Shown here piece after piece: positions 7,244 to 16,170 of a stretch of DNA of 64,000 nucleotides. Both the position numbers and the translations under genes were made by a program. Origin of the DNA: Cellulomonas fimi ATCC 484 (GTDB lineage Bacteria; Actinomycetota; Actinomycetes; Actinomycetales; Cellulomonadaceae); the NCBI RefSeq assembly GCF_000212695.1, contig NC_015514.1:2108001-2172000 (forward strand). Direction: 5' to 3'. Positions within the stretch are counted from its first letter, which is position 1. The number at the start of each line of letters is the position of its first letter. The notes beneath the pieces are model-generated. The model searched no databases, was not told where the DNA came from, and saw only the letters and a program-made list of their open reading frames with translations.

Positions 7244-8725
7244 TCAGTGGTCGGTGGCGACCCGCTCGTCGACGAGCTGGTCGAGCTCGAACGACTCGTC
7301 CCACTGGGCGCCGCCGAGCGACGGCATCATCTCACGCAGCTGCGGACGCCAGCCGTCGACGCGCTCCGGGAAGCAGCGCTCGAGCAGGTCGAGCATCGTC
7401 GCGACCGCGGTCGACGCACCGGGGGAGGCGCCGAGCAGGCCGGCGATGCTGCCGTCGGCGGACGTGACGAGCTCGGTGCCGAACTCGAGCACGCCGCCCT
7501 TGGCCTTGTCCCGCTTGATGACCTGCACGCGCTGGCCCGCGGTGATGAGCTCCCAGTCCTTGGGGTGGGCCGTGGGCATGAACGCGCGCAGCGTGCGCAG
7601 GCGGTCGACCTCGGTCGCGGTGACCTCGCCGATGAGGTACTTGAGCAGGTCGAGGTTGCGCAGGCCGACGGCGAGCATCGGGACGAGGTTGCCCGGCCGG
7701 ATCGACTTCACGAGGTCGAGCCACGAGCCGTGCTTGAGGAACTTCATGCTCCAGCCCGCGTAGGGGCCGAACAGCAGGGCGGTGCCGCCGTCGACGACGC
7801 GCGTGTCGAGGTGCGGGACGGACATGGGCGGGGCACCGATGTCGGCCTTGCCGTACACCTTGGCCTGGTGCCGGGCGACGATCTCCGGGTTGGTCGTGCG
7901 CAGGAACTGCCCGCTGATCGGGAAGCCCGCGAAGCCCTTGGCCTCGGGGATGCCCGACTTCTGCAGCAGGGGCAGCGCGCCGCCGCCGGCGCCGATGAAC
8001 ACGAACCGGGCGCGCACGCGCCGGGCCTTGCGGACGCCGTTCCAGCGGCGGTCCTTGATGCGCAGCGTCCAGGCGCCGTCGCGGCCCTGGCGCAGGCGCG
8101 TGACCTCGCTCTCGACGTGCAGTCGCGCGCCGTTGCGCTGGGCGTCGTCGAGCATCGAGCGCGTGAGGGCGCCGAAGTCCACGTCGGTGCCGGAGGCGGC
8201 ACGCGTCGCGGCGACCGGCTCGGCGGGGTCGCGGTCCTCGACGAGGAGCGGCGCCCACCCGGCGATCGTCGCGGGGTCGGTGCTGAACTCGAGGTCGGAG
8301 AAGAGGGGGTGCGCGCGCAGCGTCTCCCACCGGCGGCGCAGGTACTCGACGTTGGCCTCGCCGCGCACGAACGTCATGTGCGGGGTGGTCGACAGGAAGC
8401 CGGTCCCGCCGGGCAGCCGGCCGTTCGTCGCGAGGTGGTTCCACAGCTCGCGCGAGAGCTCGAACTGCTCGTTGATCGTGACGGCCTTGGTGATGTCGAC
8501 GGTGCCGTCGGGCCGCTGCGGCGTGTAGTTGAGCTCGCAGAGGGCGGCGTGGCCCGTGCCCGCGTTGTTCCACGCGTTCGAGCTCTCCTGCGCGACGGCG
8601 TCGCGCCGCTCGTGGATCTCGACCGTCCAGGACGGCTCGAGGCTCGTGATGAGTGCCGCCAGGGTGGCGCTCATGATCCCGCCCCCGACGAGGACGACGT
8701 CGACTGTCTCTTCGCGCTGCGCCAC
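7244..8725 (-). CDS. mqo: Malate:quinone oxidoreductase
   Basis: Mqo is a membrane-associated FAD enzyme that oxidises L-malate to oxaloacetate and passes electrons to the quinone pool, bypassing NAD-linked malate dehydrogenase. The N-terminal dinucleotide-binding motif VVLVGGGIMSATLAALI is followed by SSNAWNNAGTGHAALCELNY, a family hallmark. RFVFIGAGGGALPLLQKSGI lies mid-protein. I prefer the GTG at 8725: TACGAT lies eight bases upstream (leaderless), and the resulting 493 residues equal the usual length. ATGs at 8773 and 8794 have AAGG or GAGGG sites and would add 16 or 23 residues. It is co-transcribed with the small gene downstream. Confidence 0.95.
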   Translation of the reverse strand: MAQREETVDVVLVGGGIMSATLAALITSLEPSWTVEIHERRDAVAQESSNAWNNAGTGHAALCELNYTPQRPDGTVDITKAVTINEQFELSRELWNHLATNGRLPGGTGFLSTTPHMTFVRGEANVEYLRRRWETLRAHPLFSDLEFSTDPATIAGWAPLLVEDRDPAEPVAATRAASGTDVDFGALTRSMLDDAQRNGARLHVESEVTRLRQGRDGAWTLRIKDRRWNGVRKARRVRARFVFIGAGGGALPLLQKSGIPEAKGFAGFPISGQFLRTTNPEIVARHQAKVYGKADIGAPPMSVPHLDTRVVDGGTALLFGPYAGWSMKFLKHGSWLDLVKSIRPGNLVPMLAVGLRNLDLLKYLIGEVTATEVDRLRTLRAFMPTAHPKDWELITAGQRVQVIKRDKAKGGVLEFGTELVTSADGSIAGLLGASPGASTAVATMLDLLERCFPERVDGWRPQLREMMPSLGGAQWDESFELDQLVDERVATDH

Positions 8726-8877
8726 GATCACCGATCGTATGTCGACGTCGAGAATCTTCATCACGAGCAACATGTGACCTTCGACACGTCCCATGAATCC
8801 CTCGGGTGGCGGCCTCGCTCCCGTCGGCAGGGCACGCGCGACGGGGGTGGCCGAGCGCCTCAGCGGCACCCCGACCA

Positions 8878-8898
8878 CCCCCGAGCGTCCCGCGGGGG
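8878..8898 (-). terminator. Candidate terminator after GH74 gene
   Basis: CCCCCG at 8878-8883 pairs with CGGGGG at 8893-8898 around a nine-base loop, 15 bases past the GH74 stop codon. It is short but very GC-rich. No T run follows. Confidence 0.4.
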
Positions 8899-8912
8899 GA
8901 CGGCTCAGCGCG

Positions 8913-11669
8913 TCATGACACCGTGCATGCGGTGCCGTTCAGCGTGAACGTGGCCGGGCGCGGGTTGCTCCCGGCGTGCGTGCCGTTGAACCCGAGCTCG
9001 ACGCTCCCACCGGCCGCGACGGTGCCGTTCCACGGCGCGTTGGTCACGACGACCGACTGGCCCGACTGCGCGAACGTGCCCGACCAGCCGTTGGTCACCT
9101 GCTGCGACGACGGGAACGTGAACGCCAGCGTCCAGCCGTTCATGGCCGCGCCGCCCGTGTTCCTCACCGTGACCGACGCGGTGAAGCCCGTGTTCCAGTC
9201 GTTCGTCGCGTACCGCACGGCGCACCCCGTCGGCTGGACGGTCGGGGTCACCGTCGGCGTCGGGGTGACGGTCGGCGTGACGGTCGGCGTCGGGGTGACG
9301 GTCGGCGTCACCGTCGGCGTCGCCGTCGAGGTCGGGGTCGGCTCGTCGCCCGCGCTCGAACCGACGACGATCCCCCGACCGTTCGTGCCGACGTAGACGC
9401 GACCGAACACGTCCGGGTCGCCCGTGATCGCGGCGCCCGTCCAGGCGTACTGGTGCTCGTCGTCGTTGATCCGCACCCACGTCGCGCCGGCGTCCGTCGA
9501 CCGGAAGAACCCGCGTACGCCGTCGAGCTTCGACGTCGTGTAGATCGCGGGGTAGGACGCGCCGGGTGCCGCCTTGCCGAAGCCCACCGCGCCGCCGTCC
9601 TCGAACCCGGCGAGCTTCGTGAACGTCGCGCCGGCGTCGGTCGAGCGCCACAGGCCCGTCTCGCCCGCGAGCCAGACGTGTCCCGCGTGCCCGGGCACCG
9701 CAGCGAACCGGGTGTTGCCGGTCGTCGGGAAGCCCGTCGCCGCCGAGGCGGTGAAGGTCGCACCGCCGTCGGTCGAGCGGTAGAACCTGCCGTCGCCGAA
9801 CGCGTAGAACGTCGCCGCGTCCACGCGGTCCGCCTCGACCCGCGCTCCGGCCGGCACGCCGCTCGACGCCGTCCAGGACGAGCCGAGCGTCGTCGAGCGG
9901 TGCACGCCCGTGCCTGCCGGGCTCCAGACGATCGTGCCGCCGTCGGCCGACAACGCGACCGTCCCGCCGCCCGTGACGCCGGCGGGCTGCTGCCCTGCCC
10001 ACCACGACGAGCCCGAGGAGGTCGTCACGCCGATGTGCGACTCGACGGTCCCGTCGACCGCCTGCCCGACGCGGACCATGGTCGCCGGCTTGGCCTCCGC
10101 GAAGTCCACGCCGGTGACGGAGCCGTGGTATGGCTGCGTGTACATCTGCGCGGGGACCTTCGTGATGTCGGTGTGCACGAACCCGCCGACGTCGCCGAGC
10201 CCGGAGACGAGCTGCACGGGTCCCGGGGGAGCGGCGAGGTCGAGCACCGCGGTCTCCTCGATGCCCTGCGCCCGGACGCCGATCTTCACCGTGCCGCCGG
10301 AGTCCCACGCGGTCAGGTTCGAGCCGCCGTAGACGGTCGCGCCGGTGCCGTAGAGGAACGAGTCGGAGTCGAACGGGTCGATCTCGAACGACTCCGTCAT
10401 CCAGCCGAGCTTGACGAGCGGCTCACCGGCCGGTGCGGAGGTCTTGCCGAACGTGAGCCACGGGGCGCCCGAGTGGTCGAGGTCGTAGCGCAGGTCGCGG
10501 TTCGGGTAACCCGCCCAGTCCCAGATGCGGGTCCACGTCGCGCCGCGGTCGGTGCTGCGGAACACGACGATGTCCGGCCACCAGGAGATCTGCGTGACCA
10601 CCATGAGCGTGTCCGGGTCCTGCCGGTCGATCGTCAGGCCCGAGTAGCCGAAGTACTGGTCGCTGCTCGACGACGGCACGGGCGAGACGTTCGTCCACGA
10701 GCCCGTGGCCACGTCGAGCCGCCACACGTCGCCGTGCCCGCCGTCGTAGGGGCCGCCGGTGTCGCTGGTCGCGATGTAGAGCTGCCTGCCCGTGGCGTCG
10801 TAGACGCCCTTGTGCGCGATGTAGCCGGTCGGCTGGCCGGGTACCCGCTGCCACGTCGCCCCCGCGTCCGTGGAGCGGTAGACGGTGTTCTCCTTGTCGG
10901 CCACGCCGACGTAGATCGTCCTCGTGGGCGAGCCCTTCGTGCCGCTCGACGGGTCGAACGTGACCCAGACGACGCCCTGGTTGCTCGTGAGGTACTCGTT
11001 GGTCGAGGTCGGGTCCTGCGCGTAGTTGCCGGGGTTGGTGAACGAGCTCACCCTGGCCCACGTGACGCCCGAGTCGGTGCTGCGCCACAGGCCGTTGCCG
11101 CTCTCGGTGCCGAGGTACAGCACGCGGTTGTCGTTGGGGTCGACCTGCAGCCGCTCGCCCATGCCGCGCCCCGGCATGTTGCCGCCGACCTTGAACGGCA
11201 GCATCGTCCTGCTCCACGTCTCGCCGCGGTCGCTCGAGCGCAGGATCGCGCCGTTCTGCGGGTCCCACGAGTTCGTGTAGGTGCCGACGGCGGCGTAGAC
11301 GTTGTCGGGGTCGACGGGGTCGGTCGCGATGCTCAGCACGCCGCTGTGGCTCCACTCGTCCCACCCGACGTGGTCGAGGAGCGGGACCCAGCGGCGGGTG
11401 GCCTGGTCGAGGCGGTAGGCGCCGCCGATGTCGGTCCGGGCGTAGACGAGACCCTTCTCGGACTGGTTGTAGACGATGCCGGGGACGAAGCCGCCTCCGA
11501 CGATCTCGACGTTGCCCCAGGTGTAGGGGCCGGCCGCGGCCGTGGCGGGTGCGCCGACCGCGACCGCGGTACCGGCGCCGGCCGCGAGCGCGGCGACGAG
11601 CACGGCTCCCGCGAGGCGTCGGGACCGCAGCCGGGGGCGGGCCGTGGGGGTGAGGGCAGGGGCACGCAT
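8913..11669 (-). CDS. Secreted GH74 xyloglucanase/endoglucanase with CBM2
   Basis: The 918-residue protein has a long signal peptide ending near ATAAAG. The GH74 double seven-bladed beta-propeller covers about residues 47-775, with repeated Asp-box sequences such as RSTDRGATW and RSTDAGATF. Likely catalytic aspartates lie in [11 protein letters not shown] near the start and SGLGDVGGF in the second propeller. A Pro/Thr linker of ten-residue repeats leads to a CBM2 (about 817-918) with [13 protein letters not shown] and GWTLAF. GH74 enzymes cleave the xyloglucan backbone or act as endoglucanases. The ATG at 11669 has GGAG eight bases upstream. Two LacI-type operator-like sites precede it at 11783 and 11812. 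Confidence 0.95.
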   Translation of the reverse strand: MRAPALTPTARPRLRSRRLAGAVLVAALAAGAGTAVAVGAPATAAAGPYTWGNVEIVGGGFVPGIVYNQSEKGLVYARTDIGGAYRLDQATRRWVPLLDHVGWDEWSHSGVLSIATDPVDPDNVYAAVGTYTNSWDPQNGAILRSSDRGETWSRTMLPFKVGGNMPGRGMGERLQVDPNDNRVLYLGTESGNGLWRSTDSGVTWARVSSFTNPGNYAQDPTSTNEYLTSNQGVVWVTFDPSSGTKGSPTRTIYVGVADKENTVYRSTDAGATWQRVPGQPTGYIAHKGVYDATGRQLYIATSDTGGPYDGGHGDVWRLDVATGSWTNVSPVPSSSSDQYFGYSGLTIDRQDPDTLMVVTQISWWPDIVVFRSTDRGATWTRIWDWAGYPNRDLRYDLDHSGAPWLTFGKTSAPAGEPLVKLGWMTESFEIDPFDSDSFLYGTGATVYGGSNLTAWDSGGTVKIGVRAQGIEETAVLDLAAPPGPVQLVSGLGDVGGFVHTDITKVPAQMYTQPYHGSVTGVDFAEAKPATMVRVGQAVDGTVESHIGVTTSSGSSWWAGQQPAGVTGGGTVALSADGGTIVWSPAGTGVHRSTTLGSSWTASSGVPAGARVEADRVDAATFYAFGDGRFYRSTDGGATFTASAATGFPTTGNTRFAAVPGHAGHVWLAGETGLWRSTDAGATFTKLAGFEDGGAVGFGKAAPGASYPAIYTTSKLDGVRGFFRSTDAGATWVRINDDEHQYAWTGAAITGDPDVFGRVYVGTNGRGIVVGSSAGDEPTPTSTATPTVTPTVTPTPTVTPTVTPTPTVTPTVQPTGCAVRYATNDWNTGFTASVTVRNTGGAAMNGWTLAFTFPSSQQVTNGWSGTFAQSGQSVVVTNAPWNGTVAAGGSVELGFNGTHAGSNPRPATFTLNGTACTVS
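9231..9320 (-). repeat. 30-bp tandem repeat coding Pro-Thr linker
   Basis: Three head-to-tail 30-base units (9231-9260, 9261-9290, 9291-9320) encode [14 protein letters not shown] decapeptides between the GH74 domain and CBM2. The units differ by a few bases. Such linkers in secreted cellulases are flexible and often glycosylated. Confidence 0.8.
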
Positions 11670-11782
11670 GCGCTGCGCTCCTTCGTGACGACGTCCGGCG
11701 CCCGGGCGGGGTCGTCCGGACGGTCCTGAACCCACGGCGCCGGTCCCGCACGGGAGGCCCGTCGTTGGGTGGCGGCACGGTA

Positions 11783-11796
11783 TCGAAGCGCTTCGA
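11783..11796. promoter_or_regulatory. LacI-type palindromic operator upstream of GH74
   Basis: TCGAAGCGCTTCGA is a perfect 14-base palindrome 114 bases before the GH74 start. Its core AAGCGCTT fits the AAnCGnTT pattern recognised by LacI-family regulators. A LacI-type gene lies about 14 kb away beside the cellulase genes. Which regulator binds is inference. Confidence 0.6.
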
Positions 11797-11810
11797 AGGA
11801 TCGAGAGGGG

Positions 11811-11826
11811 GCGAATCGTTTAGCCG
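11811..11826 (-). promoter_or_regulatory. Operator-like motif shared with the cbhA upstream region
   Basis: On the minus strand this reads CTAAACGATTCGC followed by C's. The cbhA upstream region has TTAAACGATTTGCCCC at 25131-25146. Fourteen of 16 aligned bases agree, and the core AAACGATT fits the LacI-family AAnCGnTT pattern. It lies 20 bases from the 11783 palindrome. Confidence 0.6.
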
Positions 11827-11933
11827 TCGACGTCCGCGCAGGCGAGCGCGGTCGCGTCCCGCGGACCGGCCCGCCGCGCCCACGCAGCGGGCCGGACGTG
11901 CGTCCACCTCGACGGGCCGGTAGAACCGACGTC

Positions 11934-12140
11934 ATGAGCGCCGACCGTGACCTGACCTCCGACCCCGCCGCCGAGCACCTCGCGGAGGCGGTGCCCCCGG
12001 AGGCGGAGCTCGCCGCGGCGGACGCCCGCTCGGGCGGCGACCCCAGCCGCGCGCCGCGGTCGCTGCTCGCGGTCGAGCTCGAGCCCGACGACGAGGCCAT
12101 CGCGAGCAGCGAGGACTGGGACGACCCCCAGCGCCTCTGA
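11934..12140 (+). CDS. Small acidic hypothetical protein
   Basis: The 68-residue product is strongly acidic and Ala/Glu/Asp-rich, ending SEDWDDPQRL, with no membrane segment, signal peptide or cysteines. It is not a recognised family. The ATG at 11934 is chosen because the frame upstream of it would run into the GH74 control region. TAGAAC lies nine bases before the start, a weak leaderless-type -10. It is transcribed away from GH74 and is probably disordered. Confidence 0.5.
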   Translation: MSADRDLTSDPAAEHLAEAVPPEAELAAADARSGGDPSRAPRSLLAVELEPDDEAIASSEDWDDPQRL

Positions 12141-12214
12141 CCCGCGGCACGCGCGGTTGCGGTCACCGCGCGTGCGCACGCCGCCGCCTGCGCGGTGCCG
12201 GACGCCGGCCGGCG

Positions 12215-13387
12215 TCAGGTGCTTCGCAGGCCGTCGGGCCCGACGGCCCGTCGCAGCACGTAGCCGTCCGCACCCTGCACGACCGGCATCCCTTCGCGCA
12301 CCGCCGCGCGCTCCGCCGTGCGCGCCTCGGGCGTCGGCGCCGGCAGCCCGTGCGCGAGCACGTGCTCGCTGAAGGTCAGCTGCCGCAGCAGGATCGCGCG
12401 CACGTGGTCCGGGTGGTGCGTCGCCGCACCCGCGTAGATCTCGGGGTCGCGCTGGCCGTCGTCTCCCACGAGCACCCACCGGACGTCCGGCAGCTCGTGG
12501 AACAGCCGGCGCAGCTGGCCGACCTTGTGCGCACGCCCCGACCGGAACCAGCCGGTGTTCGTCGGGCCCCAGTCGGTGAGCAGCAGGGGACCGGCGGGGT
12601 ACCCGTAGCGGTGCAGGAAGCGCGCGATCGCGGGCGCTGCGTTCCACGCACCGGTCGACAGGTAGACGACGGGCATCCCGGGGTTGCGGCGGCGCAGCTC
12701 CGCGTACAGGTCCGCCATGCCCGGGACCGGCTCACGCGCGCTCTCGTGCCGCACGAGGACGTTCCACGCGGCGACCAGGGGACGCGGCAGCCGCGTCACC
12801 ATGACGGTGTCGTCGATGTCGCTCACGAGCCCGACCCGGGCCTCGGGGTCCACGACGAGCACGGGCGCGCGCGACGTCGCGCCGTCCTGCGTCGTGATCT
12901 CCACGTGGTGCCAGCCGGGCGGCAGGTCGGAGTCCAGGACGACGTCGAGGTAGCCGCCGCGGTCGGTCGCGACCTCGTGCTCGAGGCTGCCGACCCGCAC
13001 CGTCACCCGCGCACCGGCGACCTGCGCGGTCGCGAACGAGCGCCAGCCGCGGACGGAGGGCGCGGGCCGCGCGTCGACCTGCGCCTCGCCGCCGGCACCC
13101 GGCAGGTCCGACGAACGGGTCGACGGCGGCGCGAGGAGCGTGCGCGCGAGCACCCGCACCCAGCCGGGCGCGCCGTACCCCGCGAACGTCTCGACCCGCA
13201 CCGTCCAGCCCCGGCGCTCCAGGACGGCCGCGAGCGCCCGGTCGAACCCGTCCTCGAGCCGGGCGGCGACGTGCAGACGCCGCGTCGGGCTGGGCGGCTG
13301 GGCCGACCCGGAGCCCGCGCGGCGGGTGCCCCAGCGTGCGGCACGGAGCACCGCGCGCCGGGCCCGGTGCTCCGTGCCTGCGCTCAC
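12215..13387 (-). CDS. APP1-type (DUF2183) phosphatase-domain protein
   Basis: The 390-residue protein ends in a DUF2183/APP1 catalytic domain. Around residue 190 it carries GLVSDIDDTVMVT, the D-x-D-x-T nucleophile motif of HAD-like phosphatases. VVYLSTGAWN and WVLVGDDGQRDPEIY (motif IV) complete the site. Yeast App1 is a phosphatidate phosphatase; the bacterial substrates are unknown. The N-terminal half has a beta-rich segment (RVTVRVGSLEHEVATDRGGYLDV) that may be an Ig-like module. The GTG at 13387 overlaps the dps stop by four bases, so translation is coupled to a DNA-protection ferritin, an unusual partner. Confidence 0.85.
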   Translation of the reverse strand: MSAGTEHRARRAVLRAARWGTRRAGSGSAQPPSPTRRLHVAARLEDGFDRALAAVLERRGWTVRVETFAGYGAPGWVRVLARTLLAPPSTRSSDLPGAGGEAQVDARPAPSVRGWRSFATAQVAGARVTVRVGSLEHEVATDRGGYLDVVLDSDLPPGWHHVEITTQDGATSRAPVLVVDPEARVGLVSDIDDTVMVTRLPRPLVAAWNVLVRHESAREPVPGMADLYAELRRRNPGMPVVYLSTGAWNAAPAIARFLHRYGYPAGPLLLTDWGPTNTGWFRSGRAHKVGQLRRLFHELPDVRWVLVGDDGQRDPEIYAGAATHHPDHVRAILLRQLTFSEHVLAHGLPAPTPEARTAERAAVREGMPVVQGADGYVLRRAVGPDGLRST

Positions 13388-13956
13388 GCGGACGCCTTGT
13401 CCTTCGAGCGGGCGGCGTCGGCCGCGGCCTTCTCGCCGTCCGCGGACGCGGTGCTCAGGGAGCCGCCCGCGGACTCCAGGTGCGCGCGCACGAACCAGTG
13501 GAACAGCTCGAGGTCGTGCAGGTGACCGATGAGCAGGTCGTTGGTGACGTCGTCGAGCTCCTCGACGTCCTTCGCGGCCTGCCGGTGGTCGGTGATGACG
13601 CCGACGTAGACCTCGTCGAGCGCGCCGAGGTGCGCGATCGCGGTGTCCCGGCCGATCGAGTAGTCGTCCCACGTGCGCGCCTTGACGAGCGCGCCAGGGG
13701 TCCCGACGGGGGCCACTCCGAGCGTGGCGATGCGCTCCGCGATCGCGTCGACCATGAGCCGCACGGCGTCGACCTGCGGGTCGAGCATCTCGTGCACCGC
13801 GATGAAGTGGGGGCCGACGACGTTCCAGTGGATGTGCTTGAGGGTCAGCGCGAGGTCGTTGAGGGCGTTGAGGCGCTGCTGGAGGACCTCGGCGACCTTC
13901 GCGCCGTCCTGCGGGGTGAGCGACGGGACGGTGTACTTCGGCAGCGGACGTGCCAT
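13384..13956 (-). CDS. dps: Dps-family DNA-protecting ferritin
   Basis: The 190-residue protein belongs to the Dps branch of ferritins, dodecamers that oxidise and store iron and coat DNA during stress. The ferroxidase signature is HIHWNVVGPHFIAVHEMLDPQVDAVRLMVDAIAERI, written here in two linked stretches of helices A and B: the His pair and the Asp/Glu ligands are all present. A Lys/Ala-rich C-terminal tail (KAAADAARSKDKASA) could contact DNA. GGAGG lies nine bases before the ATG at 13956. The stop overlaps the APP1-type gene start. Confidence 0.93.
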   Translation of the reverse strand: MARPLPKYTVPSLTPQDGAKVAEVLQQRLNALNDLALTLKHIHWNVVGPHFIAVHEMLDPQVDAVRLMVDAIAERIATLGVAPVGTPGALVKARTWDDYSIGRDTAIAHLGALDEVYVGVITDHRQAAKDVEELDDVTNDLLIGHLHDLELFHWFVRAHLESAGGSLSTASADGEKAAADAARSKDKASA

Positions 13957-14053
13957 GAGGACGGTCCTCCTTCGGGGCTCGTGGCCGGGACGTGGGTCGT
14001 CCGGCGCGTCCACGCTGCCAAACCGGTCGCGACCTCGCCAGCGGAGCGGCCGG

Positions 14054-14935
14054 TCACGCGAACGGGTCGCCGTCACGTGCCAGGCGGTCGACCACCTCGT
14101 CGGGACCGAGCTGGTCGAGCCCCGGCCCGATCTCGTCCCACCAGCGCGGAGCGGCGACGCGCGGCAGCTCGCGTCCGCGCAGCGAGTACGGGGTGATGGT
14201 CGTCTTGGCGGGGTGGTTCTGCGACCAGTCGAGCAGCACCTTCCCGCCGCGCAGCTCCTTGCGCATGACCGCGACGACGAGCGACGGGTGCTGCTTCGCG
14301 AGCGCGAACGCGAGGTCGCGCGCGTACTGGCGCACCTCGGGCGCGGACCGCTTCCCCGGCAGGCGGGCGTAGAGCTGCATGCCCTTGCTGCCGGAGGTCA
14401 CCGGCACGGTCTCACCGAGACCGTCGTCGCGCAGGCGGTCGGCGACGAGGTGCGCGACCCGCGCGCACTCGTCGAGCCCCGCGGGCGCCCCCGGGTCCAG
14501 GTCGATCACGAGCCGGTCGGGCGGGCGCACGCCGCCGCGCGGGCCGACGGTCCACTGCGGGGTGTGCAGCTCGAGCGCCCCCTGGTTGGCGCACCACACG
14601 AGCCCCGCGAGGTCGTCGACGAACGGCAGGACGAGCTCGGTCCCCTCGTCGTCGTCGTTGTTCGGGGCTGCGGGCAGCGTCTGCCGGCGCAGCCACTCGG
14701 GGGCGCCGCGCGGGACGTTCTTCTCGAAGAACTTCTCCCCGGCGACGCCGTCGGGCCAGCGGATCCGCGTCACGGGACGTTCGTGGAGCTGGGGGAGCAG
14801 GGCGGGGGCCACGCGCACGAGGTAGTCCATCACCTCGGCCTTGGTCGTCCCCGTGGACGGGTACATGACCTTCTCGAGGTGCGTGACGCGCACGTGGCGT
14901 CCGGCGACGTCGACGGTCTGGCGCTCGGGTGTCAC
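14054..14935 (-). CDS. LigD-type primase-polymerase domain protein (stand-alone)
   Basis: The 293-residue protein is the archaeo-eukaryotic primase-like polymerase domain of bacterial LigD, without ligase or 3'-phosphoesterase domains. Diagnostic parts are HLEKVMYP at the start, the catalytic DLDPG metal motif in RLVIDLDPGAPAGL, VTSGSKGMQLYARL, and DWSQNHPAKTTITPYSLRG near the end. It fills gaps and adds ribonucleotides at broken ends in non-homologous end joining. The GTG at 14935 has GGGAG eight bases upstream. It diverges from ku, 180 bases away. The ATP-dependent ligase must be encoded elsewhere. Confidence 0.93.
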   Translation of the reverse strand: MTPERQTVDVAGRHVRVTHLEKVMYPSTGTTKAEVMDYLVRVAPALLPQLHERPVTRIRWPDGVAGEKFFEKNVPRGAPEWLRRQTLPAAPNNDDDEGTELVLPFVDDLAGLVWCANQGALELHTPQWTVGPRGGVRPPDRLVIDLDPGAPAGLDECARVAHLVADRLRDDGLGETVPVTSGSKGMQLYARLPGKRSAPEVRQYARDLAFALAKQHPSLVVAVMRKELRGGKVLLDWSQNHPAKTTITPYSLRGRELPRVAAPRWWDEIGPGLDQLGPDEVVDRLARDGDPFA

Positions 14936-15114
14936 GGGCGACGCTCCCACGGCTCGGGTTCGGGTGCCGCCCGCCGCCCGGTGCGCCCGACCAGGGCGCC
15001 CGGGTGGCGGGCCGGGCCTGCACGGGTCCATCCTGCCCAGGTGGGCCGCGGTCGTCGCGGGCTCGCCGGGGCGTGCCCCGACCAGCGGTGCCCCCACGAC
15101 GGAGGTGACGGACG

Positions 15115-16170
15115 GTGCGAGCGATCTGGAAGGGCGCGGTCGCCTTCGGGCTCGTCAACGTGCCGGTGCGGCTGTACGCGGCGACCGGCGAGCACGAGGT
15201 CACGCTGCACCAGGTGCACAAGGCCGACGGCGGCCGCATCCGCTACCGCAAGGTGTGCAGCATCGACGGCGAGCAGGTCGAGTACAGCGAGATCGCCAAG
15301 GGGTACGAGACCGACGACGGCGAGCTCGTGGTGCTCACCGACGAGGACTTCTCCCGCCTGCCGCTGAGCACGGAGCGCGAGATCGAGGTCATGGAGTTCG
15401 TGCCCGCCGAGCAGGTGGACCCGATCCTGCTCGGCAAGACGTACTACCTCGAGCCCGAGAAGACGGCCGCGAAGCCGTACGCGCTCCTGCGCGGCGCGCT
15501 CGAGCAGGCGGACCGGATGGCGGTCGTCAAGGTCGCGCTGCGGCAGCGCGAGTCGATGGCGGTCCTGCGGGTGCGGGACAAGGTCATCTGCATGCAGATC
15601 CTGCTGTGGCCCGACGAGGTGCGTGCCGCCGACTTCCCGATCCTGGACGCGGACGTCTCGGTCCGGCCGCAGGAGCTCGCGATGGCGTCCTCGCTCGTCG
15701 ACTCCCTCGCCGCCGACTTCGACCCGTCGCAGTACGAGGACCGCTACTCGGCGGCGCTCGAGACGCTCATCGAGACGAAGATCCAGACCGGCGACACCCG
15801 CGCCGTCCCCGCCCCGGCGGGGGAGGAGGGCGAGTCCGGCGGCGGCGAGGTCGTCGACCTGCTCGCGGCGCTGCAGCGCAGCGTCGAGAAGGCGCGCGGC
15901 GGGCGCACCGAGCCCGCCGCCGAGGAGAAGCCCGCGAAGGCCCGCCGCACGGGCACCGACGACGCGGACGCGGACGACGACGGCGGCGGCAGCCGGCGAC
16001 GCGCCCCGGCGAAGCGGTCGACGGCGTCGACGGAGAAGGCCCCGGCCAAGCGCGCGACGACGTCGGCGCCGGCGAAGGCCACGAAGCAGCCGGCGGCGGC
16101 CTCGAAGGACAAGCCCAAGGACGAGGGCTCCGGCTCGACGACGCGCCGGACCCGCCGCAAGGCGTCGTGA
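15115..16170 (+). CDS. ku: Non-homologous end-joining protein Ku
   Basis: The 351-residue protein has the Ku core (about residues 1-255), beginning MRAIWKGAVAFGLVNVPVRLY. FVPAEQVDPILLGKTYYLEPE and the DNA-encircling core follow. A Lys/Ala-rich tail of about 80 residues (repeated KAPAK, KRAT) extends beyond it, as in Ku proteins whose tail binds DNA or recruits LigD. Ku binds double-strand ends as a homodimer. The GTG start is preceded by GGAGG. The stop overlaps by four bases with the GTG of a PHP-domain gene, so translation is coupled. It faces away from the LigD polymerase gene. Confidence 0.96.
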   Translation: MRAIWKGAVAFGLVNVPVRLYAATGEHEVTLHQVHKADGGRIRYRKVCSIDGEQVEYSEIAKGYETDDGELVVLTDEDFSRLPLSTEREIEVMEFVPAEQVDPILLGKTYYLEPEKTAAKPYALLRGALEQADRMAVVKVALRQRESMAVLRVRDKVICMQILLWPDEVRAADFPILDADVSVRPQELAMASSLVDSLAADFDPSQYEDRYSAALETLIETKIQTGDTRAVPAPAGEEGESGGGEVVDLLAALQRSVEKARGGRTEPAAEEKPAKARRTGTDDADADDDGGGSRRRAPAKRSTASTEKAPAKRATTSAPAKATKQPAAASKDKPKDEGSGSTTRRTRRKAS

